Of a DNA stretch of 12,593 nucleotides, positions 1-5,519 are shown piece after piece. How positions within the stretch are numbered: the stretch's first letter is position 1; each line of letters starts with the position of its first letter. The translations under genes and the position numbers were made by a program. The notes below the pieces were generated by a model. That model was not told the DNA's origin. It did no database searches and worked only from the letters and a program-made list of their open reading frames with translations. This DNA comes from CAYMAT01 sp964388495 (lineage in GTDB: Bacteria > Patescibacteriota > Gracilibacteria > Peribacterales > Peribacteraceae), in the NCBI GenBank assembly GCA_964388495.1, contig CAYMAT010000041.1, positions 1-12,593 on the forward strand. The letters run 5' to 3'.

Positions 1-10
1 ACTCGTTTTT

Positions 11-748
11 TCAGCTCTCTACGGCCCGTGCAGCCCTTCTGTAGGCACACCATTCGCAATTCATGGCGGGTGCAGGAGCGGCATCTGCGGTCAGGCACCG
101 GTGGAATTCCCGGATGGCGTCTTCCACCCACGAATCGTCACCCACATACGAGAGGATGGTGGTGGCAAATTCTAGTCGGCCACGGAAGGCTTCCCGACCG
201 CTGTCGGCGTTGGCGAATACGAAATATCCCACGTCGGAGACCGGCAGGTCCTGTCCGCGCATAAGCCATTGGTAGATCTCCATTTGTCGCTTGTACGCCT
301 GCTTCCACTCGTCATCCAGAGAAATTTCCTTAAAGGTGCTCGTCGCCTTGTAATCCACCACCATCACGTTTCCCTCGGGGTCCTGCCATAGATCATCTAC
401 CGCACCGAAGACTAAGAAGTTTGTGGTGGCATGCAAAACCTGAACGCCCACAAAATTCTCGCGCCATTGTTCAAGCTTAGGGTGTTGGTACGGAACGGCG
501 TCTATGCCAAATTGCGTCATCAGCTCGTGCGTTTTTCCCTCTGCGCGGTACGCATCAAATTCCCGCTTCAGCAATGCGTCCACGGCAACGTTGAGCGTGA
601 AGGGCGGACCGGACGGTTGACCGATGCCCAGGCGGCGATCCAAATAGGCGCAGCGCGGGCAACGCAAAAAGAGTTCTATCTTGCTCCGGCTGATCTTGAA
701 AGGTTCACGGCTACGCGGATCAAAAAGATTGCGTTTTCGTGCTCCCAT
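11..748 (-). CDS. PD-(D/E)XK nuclease superfamily protein (RecB/Cas4-like fold)
   Basis: Predicted 245-aa protein of the RecB/AddB/Cas4-type PD-(D/E)XK nuclease superfamily, expected to cut or process DNA with Mg2+. Visible core motifs are the acidic GAVDD segment (residues 115-119), the VDYKA motif (131-135, catalytic D132 and K134) and the QMEIYQ helix (155-160), in the canonical order. Two CxxC pairs frame the domain: C30/C33 near the N-terminus (CPRC) and C231/C234 near the C-terminus (CEWC). This resembles the cysteines that hold a metal or Fe-S cluster in Cas4 and AddB, although those usually use a 1+3 arrangement; cluster binding here is inferred. I start at ATG 748 because the upstream in-frame extension (GTG at 838) is low-complexity and crosses a likely promoter. 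A GTG at 775 is an alternative lying 9 nt after the predicted transcription start. No helicase partner or cas gene is in view, so the substrate is unknown; DNA repair is the default guess. Confidence 0.75.
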   Translation of the reverse strand: MGARKRNLFDPRSREPFKISRSKIELFLRCPRCAYLDRRLGIGQPSGPPFTLNVAVDALLKREFDAYRAEGKTHELMTQFGIDAVPYQHPKLEQWRENFVGVQVLHATTNFLVFGAVDDLWQDPEGNVMVVDYKATSTFKEISLDDEWKQAYKRQMEIYQWLMRGQDLPVSDVGYFVFANADSGREAFRGRLEFATTILSYVGDDSWVEDAIREFHRCLTADAAPAPAMNCEWCAYRRAARAVES

Positions 749-790
749 GCCTGCGGATGAAGTGGAGAAAGCCACAGAAAATCCACTGGA

Positions 791-818
791 AGAATAGTCT
801 ATTTGTCCGTGCCTACAA
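791..818 (-). promoter_or_regulatory. Promoter for the PD-(D/E)XK gene
   Basis: Reading leftwards, a -35-like TTGTAG (818-813), a 16-bp spacer and a -10 hexamer TATTCT (796-791) are visible. A start near 784 gives a leader of about 36 nt to ATG 748, or about 9 nt to GTG 775. The same two hexamers recur facing right in front of the ROK gene. Inferred from sequence only. Confidence 0.45.
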
Positions 819-860
819 GTCCGGGTCCCGCCGCTCACCTACGATGTACGAAAAAGTACT

Positions 861-890
861 TTGTAGCAGACGGATGAAGAACGCTATTCT
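861..890 (+). promoter_or_regulatory. Promoter for the ROK kinase, near-leaderless
   Basis: TTGTAG (861-866), an 18-bp spacer and TATTCT (885-890) lie just before ATG 900. Only 9 nt separate the -10 box from the start codon, so the leader would be about 2-3 nt. The intervening bases are pyrimidine-rich and hold no Shine-Dalgarno sequence. Confidence 0.5.
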
Positions 891-899
891 TCCATCCAT

Positions 900-1772
900 A
901 TGAAAAACCTTCTTTTGGGTATAGACGTGGGAGGCACCAAGATCGCCGCTGTCGCTTTTGACGCCAAAACGGGAAAGCCCGTTCATAAGGAGCAGGAGTC
1001 GACAGAGGCCAAAAAAGGCATTGAGACAGTCTGTGCACAGATTGAAAAACTGGTAGGACGGTTCCCCCGGAAAAATATTCTCTCTGTGGGGGTAGGGGTT
1101 CCGGGTTTGGTTACCCCGGAGGGAGTGGTTACCGTGCTACCGCACATCGCGCTGAAGCGGCCGTATGCACTCCAGTCGGTTCTCCAAAAGCGTTTGCAAT
1201 TGCCGGTTACGGTGGATAACGACGCAAGGTGCTTTGCTTTTGCGGAAGCCATTCGCGGGAAAGGCAAAGGCAGGTCTGTGGTTATTGGCATAACGTTGGG
1301 GACGGGCGTGGGTGGTGGAATAGTCATTGGCGGAAAGGTATTCCGCGGTGCGGACGGTTTTGCAGGCGAGGTGGGACACATGCTGTTGCGCCCGGGAATC
1401 ACCCCCGCGGGCAGTGGAGATGATCGCGGGGAGGTGGAGCAATTTCTCTCCGGTACTGCGCTGCGTTTGCGGTGCGCCCAGGCGGAAAAGCCCGGCGACT
1501 ATCTGGAAGGCGAGGCGTGCGAGTTTCTCCATCCTTCGCTGGTGAAGGAGTGTGCCTGGCTTTTCACCTCACTGACGCACTTGCTGAACCCCTCCATCAT
1601 CATTCTGGGCGGGAGCGTGGGAAAGGCGCTCGGCTCCAAACTGCCTCTCATCAAAAAGCAATTGAAGTCCCTGCTGCTCCCCGGCACTCCCCTGCCCCAG
1701 ATTTCCGTGAGCACGCTCCCCTATGCCGGCGCACTGGGTGCCGCGCTCCTTGGGAGTGCGCGGAAGCTTTAG
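900..1772 (+). CDS. ROK-family sugar kinase (glucokinase-like), zinc motif lost
   Basis: A 290-aa ROK (repressor, ORF, kinase) family protein with no DNA-binding N-terminus, so a kinase and not a repressor. It probably phosphorylates glucose or a related hexose with ATP in the cytoplasm. The N-terminal phosphate-binding motif DVGGTK (9-14), the catalytic aspartate in DND (D108), the GTGVGGG glycine loop (134-140) and the sugar-binding EVGH (E157, H160) are all present. The family's CxCGxxGCxE zinc motif should follow EVGH, but residues 161-180 contain no cysteine; the final glutamate of the motif appears kept (E180, before FLSG). Length is close to the usual 300 aa. The ATG is 9 nt after a -10 box. 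The gene is divergent from the nuclease-like gene, and its stop codon overlaps that of the convergent M23 gene by 4 nt. Substrate is uncertain: glucose is the default, but N-acetylhexosamines, fructose or another sugar acid are possible. Confidence 0.85.
   Translation: MKNLLLGIDVGGTKIAAVAFDAKTGKPVHKEQESTEAKKGIETVCAQIEKLVGRFPRKNILSVGVGVPGLVTPEGVVTVLPHIALKRPYALQSVLQKRLQLPVTVDNDARCFAFAEAIRGKGKGRSVVIGITLGTGVGGGIVIGGKVFRGADGFAGEVGHMLLRPGITPAGSGDDRGEVEQFLSGTALRLRCAQAEKPGDYLEGEACEFLHPSLVKECAWLFTSLTHLLNPSIIILGGSVGKALGSKLPLIKKQLKSLLLPGTPLPQISVSTLPYAGALGAALLGSARKL
1741..1763. terminator. Possible hairpin at the convergent ROK/M23 ends
   Basis: CCGCGC (1741-1746) pairs with GCGCGG (1758-1763), and inner TCC/GGA add to the stem. 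It sits in the last codons of the ROK gene and 6-28 nt past the M23 stop, where a shared terminator would be expected. No proper U-tract follows on either strand, so it may be only GC-rich coding sequence. Confidence 0.25.
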
Positions 1773-2308
1773 GCTGTACGAGACGTATTTTTCAGATACT
1801 GCTGAGGCGTGAAATTGAGGGTCAGATATGCCTTTGCATCGTCTGTATAGTCCGCATCGTGGTGTAAATCCTGGTCCAGCCACAGACGCGTGTATTCCGT
1901 CACGTCCATCGCCCCCTCAAAGCCATTGTCCTTATTCTGTACCTGGCCGTTTTTGAGGATCTTGAACGTCCAGTGGAGATGGGGACCCGTGGCATCACCC
2001 GTTTTGCCGGAGAGTCCAATCAGGTCACCCTGAGAGATGGACTGGCCGTTTGCTACTTTCACGTCAGACAGGTGGGCCAAGATACTTCTGCGCTTCGCGT
2101 CGTCCAGTTGGATCCACTTGCCGTATCCCTTGGCACCGTCATCGTGCACTGTGGCAATCCCGTCATGCGGGGCGTAAATGGGTGTGCCTTCCGGAACACC
2201 AAAATCGATGCCGTTGTGGCCGGCCATCTTGTAGGCGGCGTAGACATCGGGATTTTGGCCAAAGCCCTGCGTGATGAGCGGTTTGCCTGCAATGGGAGAG
2301 AAAATCAT
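1769..2308 (-). CDS. M23-family (LytM-type) metallopeptidase without signal peptide
   Basis: A 179-aa peptidase of the M23/LytM family, zinc endopeptidases that cut peptide cross-bridges in peptidoglycan. The zinc and catalytic residues are visible: H31 and D35 in HNGIDFG, H79 in LAHLSD, and H110/H112 in GPHLHW. The β-sheet core covers about residues 5-115; a tail of about 65 aa, rich in charged and aromatic residues, has no recognised domain. There is no signal peptide or membrane segment, which is odd for a wall hydrolase and more like phage lysins or proteins exported another way. Its ATG overlaps the 6PG dehydrogenase stop (ATGA, 2308-2305), so it is very likely translated by coupling to that gene. 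Its TAA overlaps the ROK stop from the other side. Family assignment is firm; target and location are not. Confidence 0.85.
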   Translation of the reverse strand: MIFSPIAGKPLITQGFGQNPDVYAAYKMAGHNGIDFGVPEGTPIYAPHDGIATVHDDGAKGYGKWIQLDDAKRRSILAHLSDVKVANGQSISQGDLIGLSGKTGDATGPHLHWTFKILKNGQVQNKDNGFEGAMDVTEYTRLWLDQDLHHDADYTDDAKAYLTLNFTPQQYLKNTSRTA

Positions 2309-3726
2309 AGAGAGGACCAGTCGGAATGGAAGATGCCGGGCTTATCGACCCGCTTGTACGTGTGGGCGCCAAAATAATCGCGCTGTGCCTGGATCAGGTT
2401 CTGCGGGAGACGGGGCTTGCGAACGGAATCGTAGAAAGAAAGCGCAGAGGACATCACGGGAACGGGCACGCCTTTGCTTACTGCTGCAGCAATAACCGTG
2501 CGCCAGTTCTTCTGCGCGGATCCTGCATACCTCTTGAACAGCTTTTTGGTGGCTGTCTTCCCTTTTGCGCCCGGCAGGTGTGCGGCCTCCAGTTCCGGTA
2601 AAAATGCCGATCGGATGATGCACCCGCCGCGCCATATACGCGCAACCTCGGCCAGATTGATGATCCAGTTCTTTTCGCGCGACATTTTGGCCATCAGTTC
2701 AAAACCCTGCGCGTAACACGTGAGGACCGTGAGCGAGAGCGCGTCTTTCATCTCTTTCACGAGTTTCATCTTGGATATTTTTGCGTTCAGGAGAGCTTCC
2801 GGCACTTCCTTGCTCCGCCGGGCGCGGAGCTCAATTTCCCCGGAGAGGATGCGCGCGTCTACGGACGCGTTGATACTGGGCACTGCGGCGCCAATGGTCA
2901 TGGCGCATTCCGTCGTCCACTTGCCGGTGCCCTTCTGGCCCGCAGCATCCGCAATCACGTCGATCATGTATTTCCCCGTCAGCGGATCTTTCTTGGAAAA
3001 GATGTCCGCCGTGATCTCCAGCAGGAACCCGCGCAAATCGCCCTTTGTACTCCATCCCCTGTACACCTTGTGCAGCTCGGGATTGGTGCATTTGCCGGCA
3101 GTTTTGAGAACATCATAGCTTTCGGCAATGGCCTGCATGATGGCGTACTCAATACCGTTATGGACCATCTTCACAAAATGACCAGCTCCCCCAGGCCCCA
3201 TGTAGGACACACACTTGCCTCCATTGCCGTCGTCCGCGGCCATGGATTTGAAGGTCTTCAGTAAATGTGCGACGGAGCGGGGTTCCCCTCCGGGCATCAT
3301 GCTTGGACCTTTGAGTGCGCCCTCCTCGCCACCGCTTACTCCAAGCCCCACAAAACGGATGCCTTTTGCCGCCAGTTCCGCCTCACGCCTGTCGGTATCG
3401 CTGAAGAGGCTGTTCCCGGCATCAATGACAATGTCTTCCTTGTCCAGGAACGGGAGGAGCTCCTGGATGACGGCGTCCACGGCGTCGCCGGCCTTAACCA
3501 TCAAGAGGATGCTGCGCGGTTTTGCCAGGGATGCGACAAAATCCTTGAGTGAATGTGACGCGACAAAAGAACCTTCATGGCGGTGTGCTTTCATGAATTC
3601 ATCAGTTTTCTCTGTGGTGCGGTTGTAGACGGCGACGATGTTGCCGCGGCTGACGGCGTTGCGTGCCAAATTGGCGCCCATGACGCCCAGACCGATAACG
3701 CCGATGACGGCTTTTTGAGTGCTCAT
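2305..3726 (-). CDS. gnd: 6-phosphogluconate dehydrogenase, decarboxylating
   Basis: Oxidises and decarboxylates 6-phosphogluconate to ribulose 5-phosphate, making NADPH in the oxidative pentose-phosphate pathway. The 473-aa length matches the long homodimeric class (about 470 aa). The Rossmann motif GLGVMG is at 12-17, and the NRT triad at 35-37 is typical of NADP(H) use. Catalytic K186 and E193 lie in HFVKMVHNGIE, and substrate-binding residues in QAQRDYFGAH (R449, H455). The signature DAAGQKGTGKW region (260-270) is intact. I start at ATG 3726, which gives the usual N-terminus right before the Rossmann strand; an upstream in-frame ATG (3786) would add 20 unrelated residues across the predicted promoter. 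First gene of a two-gene operon with the M23 peptidase. No glucose-6-phosphate dehydrogenase is visible nearby. Confidence 0.95.
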   Translation of the reverse strand: MSTQKAVIGVIGLGVMGANLARNAVSRGNIVAVYNRTTEKTDEFMKAHRHEGSFVASHSLKDFVASLAKPRSILLMVKAGDAVDAVIQELLPFLDKEDIVIDAGNSLFSDTDRREAELAAKGIRFVGLGVSGGEEGALKGPSMMPGGEPRSVAHLLKTFKSMAADDGNGGKCVSYMGPGGAGHFVKMVHNGIEYAIMQAIAESYDVLKTAGKCTNPELHKVYRGWSTKGDLRGFLLEITADIFSKKDPLTGKYMIDVIADAAGQKGTGKWTTECAMTIGAAVPSINASVDARILSGEIELRARRSKEVPEALLNAKISKMKLVKEMKDALSLTVLTCYAQGFELMAKMSREKNWIINLAEVARIWRGGCIIRSAFLPELEAAHLPGAKGKTATKKLFKRYAGSAQKNWRTVIAAAVSKGVPVPVMSSALSFYDSVRKPRLPQNLIQAQRDYFGAHTYKRVDKPGIFHSDWSSL

Positions 3727-3733
3727 GGACCGG

Positions 3734-3739
3734 AGTATA
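3734..3739 (-). promoter_or_regulatory. -10 box for gnd, leaderless
   Basis: TATACT on the minus strand (3739-3734) ends 7 nt before ATG 3726, so transcription should start at or one base from the start codon. No Shine-Dalgarno and no convincing -35 box are seen. This also supports 3726 as the real gnd start. Confidence 0.5.
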
Positions 3740-3797
3740 TTCTCAATACCTTCACCGAGAAAAGCTGACAGATTCTTTTGACGCATCCTGGGGCCAC

Positions 3798-4085
3798 ATG
3801 GCGACGGAACTGACGAGAGTGGAAGAGATGCTTAAGGTTTTGCAGCAGAAAGCTGACGAAGCCGTACTCGCGGAGATTAGTGTAATCATCGGAGACTACA
3901 ACCATGCTGTTGAGTTCTTCTTTCAGTCCGCAGCACTTCGTACAGGTATCCCCTGGAACCAGTATGTTCAGCAATTTCAAGCTGTCCAAAACGAAACAAT
4001 GTCACCCAATGTCCGGCGCATCATGGAAGATGCTGTGTTTTCGCTAAAAACAAAAATAGTGATGCTGTACAGAAAATTCCGATAA
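3798..4085 (+). CDS. Hypothetical 95-aa helical protein
   Basis: I do not recognise this protein. It is 95 aa, appears all-helical and is mixed in charge, with a basic C-terminus (LYRKFR). There is no signal peptide, transmembrane segment, cysteine pair or nucleotide-binding motif. The case for a real gene is positional: it fills the gap between two convincing genes, begins 71 nt from the divergent gnd start, and its TAA is immediately followed by the stop codon of the opposite-strand transaldolase with no base between. Its base composition looks more AT-rich than its neighbours, especially near the 3' end, which could mean more recent acquisition or weak codon selection. Promoter signals are weak: GATTCT at 3771-3776, or CATCCT at 3784-3789, 8 nt before the ATG. 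Confidence 0.6.
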   Translation: MATELTRVEEMLKVLQQKADEAVLAEISVIIGDYNHAVEFFFQSAALRTGIPWNQYVQQFQAVQNETMSPNVRRIMEDAVFSLKTKIVMLYRKFR

Positions 4086-4730
4086 TCAATTCTTCTGCAC
4101 CTTCTGCCAGTCTTCCATGAACTTCTTGATGCCGCTGTCCGTTAACGGATGCTGCGGCAGTTTTTTAAAGACGTCGTACGGGATGGTGCAAATGTGCGCA
4201 CCCAGCTTTGCGGATTCCACAATGTGTCGGGGGTGGCGCGTGGAGGCCACCAGCACCTCTGTCTCAAATCCATAGTTGTGCCAGGCCTGCATGATCTCGG
4301 CGATGAGCAGCATGCCGTCCTCCGACGCATCATCCAGGCGTCCGATAAAGGGACTGATGATGGTGGCTCCTGCCTTTGCAGCAAGGATCGCCTGGGACAC
4401 GGAAAAGACGAGCGTGGTGTTGGTGCGGATGCCCTTTTTGGAAAAGTGAGAGAGTGCCTTGAGCCCCTCTGTGGTCATCGGGACCTTCACATACACATTC
4501 TTGTGCCAGGCTGCGTACTCCTCGCCCTGTTTGATCATGCCTTTGGCATCGGTCTCCGTTACCTGTGCGCTGACGCACGGGACAAGCGAGCACATGGAAA
4601 GAACCGTCTTTTTAAAATCTTTGCCCTCCTTGGCAACCAGCGAGGGATTGGTGGTCACTCCATCCAAAACCCCCCAGGAGGCGATTTCTTCCACATGTGC
4701 GATATTCGCTGTATCAAGAAAGAGTTTCAT
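4086..4730 (-). CDS. tal: Transaldolase / fructose-6-phosphate aldolase-like (TalC/FSA family)
   Basis: A 214-aa protein of the short transaldolase class (TalC/FSA, about 215-220 aa). It makes a Schiff base with ketose phosphates and moves or releases a dihydroxyacetone unit in the non-oxidative pentose-phosphate pathway. Signatures are LDTANI near the start, GVTTNPSL (24-31), the Schiff-base lysine K82 in VKVPMT, SPFIGRLDD (126-134) and HPLTDSGIKKF near the C-terminus. Two residues that separate activities disagree: Q56 (in SAQV) matches E. coli fructose-6-phosphate aldolase, where transaldolases of this class have Glu, while F128 (in SPFIG) matches transaldolases, where the aldolase has Tyr. 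With gnd and transketolase nearby, transaldolase is the likelier role. It diverges from the C39-like gene across 19 bp and abuts the 95-aa orphan at its 3' end. Confidence 0.9.
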   Translation of the reverse strand: MKLFLDTANIAHVEEIASWGVLDGVTTNPSLVAKEGKDFKKTVLSMCSLVPCVSAQVTETDAKGMIKQGEEYAAWHKNVYVKVPMTTEGLKALSHFSKKGIRTNTTLVFSVSQAILAAKAGATIISPFIGRLDDASEDGMLLIAEIMQAWHNYGFETEVLVASTRHPRHIVESAKLGAHICTIPYDVFKKLPQHPLTDSGIKKFMEDWQKVQKN

Positions 4731-4737
4731 ACGTCAT

Positions 4738-4744
4738 CATTGTA
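4738..4744. promoter_or_regulatory. Overlapping divergent -10 boxes for tal and the C39-like gene
   Basis: On the minus strand TACAAT (4744-4739) ends 8 nt before the transaldolase ATG at 4730. On the plus strand CATTGT (4738-4743) ends 6 nt before ATG 4750. The two boxes share five base pairs, so the whole divergent control region is 19 bp and both transcripts would be leaderless. The plus-strand box is the weaker match, keeping only the key A2, T3 and T6. Confidence 0.4.
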
Positions 4745-4749
4745 CCCCT

Positions 4750-5505
4750 ATGAAAAAAGTTTTCCTCCCTTTTCTCATTGTCGCTGCAGCCGGTTTCATG
4801 GTGGTTCGTCTCTCGCATACACCTCAGACTCAACCGCAGGTGACACTGACCCAGCCGGTTTCCCATTCATCAGATTCATCCGTTGCACACGCTGCGGTGT
4901 CCTCTAAGCCTTCTTCAACGCCCGCAGCGCCATCGTCCAAACCAGGTTCGGTTCTCATTACCGTTCCCTTTGTCACACAGGCCCCCTTTGCCAATTGGGA
5001 TGAGGTGCACGAGGAGACGTGCGAAGAGGCATCCATTCTCCTGGTGCATGCATACCTCACGCACATGGATTTGACGGAGCAAAGCGCGGAAACGGAGCTT
5101 CAGAAAATCGTTGCATGGGAGAACGAGCATCTAGGCTATTACAAGGACACGACTACGGAAGAGACCGCACGTATCGCGCGCGAACTCTATGGTCATACGG
5201 CAACGGTCATCCCGGATATCACACAGAGTCAGATTGAATCCTTCGTTTCCCAGGGTAAGCCCGTGATCCTGCCAACGGCCGGGCAAATGCTCGGTAATCC
5301 GTATTTCTCCGGTGAAGGACCTCCGTATCACATGATCGTGATTGTGGGATACGATACGGAAGATTTCCTTGCGCATGACGTGGGAACCAAGCGCGGAAAA
5401 AATTACCACTATTCAAAAGAGGTAGTGATGAACGCGCTCCATGATTGGATTGGCAGCAAAGACACCATCACCCAGGGGCCCCGGGTGGGCTTGGTCATTG
5501 AGTAG
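4750..5505 (+). CDS. Membrane-anchored C39-like (papain-fold) cysteine peptidase
   Basis: A 251-aa exported or membrane-anchored protein with a peptidase C39-like domain (double-glycine peptidase fold). Residues 1-18 are a short lysine-headed hydrophobic signal or anchor. Residues 22-66 are a Ser/Thr/Pro/Gln-rich linker, probably disordered outside the membrane. The catalytic domain (about 68-251) opens with the family motif VPFVTQAPFANWD and then C91 in ETCEEAS. H194 in PYHMIVIVGYD and D210 in HDVGTKRG complete a likely Cys-His-Asp set. Substrate is unknown; surface proteins, wall peptides or secreted peptides are possible, and no ABC exporter is adjacent. I start at ATG 4750, where the signal peptide begins; the frame stays open further upstream only as a shadow of transaldolase. 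Transketolase follows after 14 nt. Confidence 0.85.
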   Translation: MKKVFLPFLIVAAAGFMVVRLSHTPQTQPQVTLTQPVSHSSDSSVAHAAVSSKPSSTPAAPSSKPGSVLITVPFVTQAPFANWDEVHEETCEEASILLVHAYLTHMDLTEQSAETELQKIVAWENEHLGYYKDTTTEETARIARELYGHTATVIPDITQSQIESFVSQGKPVILPTAGQMLGNPYFSGEGPPYHMIVIVGYDTEDFLAHDVGTKRGKNYHYSKEVVMNALHDWIGSKDTITQGPRVGLVIE

Positions 5506-5507
5506 GT

Positions 5508-5513
5508 TATACT
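5508..5513 (+). promoter_or_regulatory. -10 box for transketolase, leaderless
   Basis: TATACT lies 6 nt before ATG 5520, which puts the expected transcription start on the A of the start codon. It sits in the 14-nt gap after the C39-like gene. No Shine-Dalgarno and no recognisable -35 are present. Confidence 0.5.
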
Positions 5514-5519
5514 GCCTGC

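Noticed and set aside
749..838. N-terminal extension of the nuclease-like gene to GTG 838
   Set aside because: The added residues are Ser/Gly-rich without family similarity, and the DNA holds a -35/-10 pair.
846..859. GTAC-GAAAAA-GTAC inverted repeat considered as an operator
   Set aside because: The arms are 4 bp and self-palindromic, so this is expected by chance in a 151-nt gap.
3727..3786. N-terminal extension of gnd to ATG 3786
   Set aside because: The 20 extra residues precede a complete Rossmann start and overlap the -10 box that fits the start at 3726.
4149..4907. Long open frame (252 codons) on the plus strand across transaldolase and into the C39-like gene
   Set aside because: It lies antisense to a clearly conserved transaldolase, its translation has no recognisable domain, and it conflicts with the C39-like frame.
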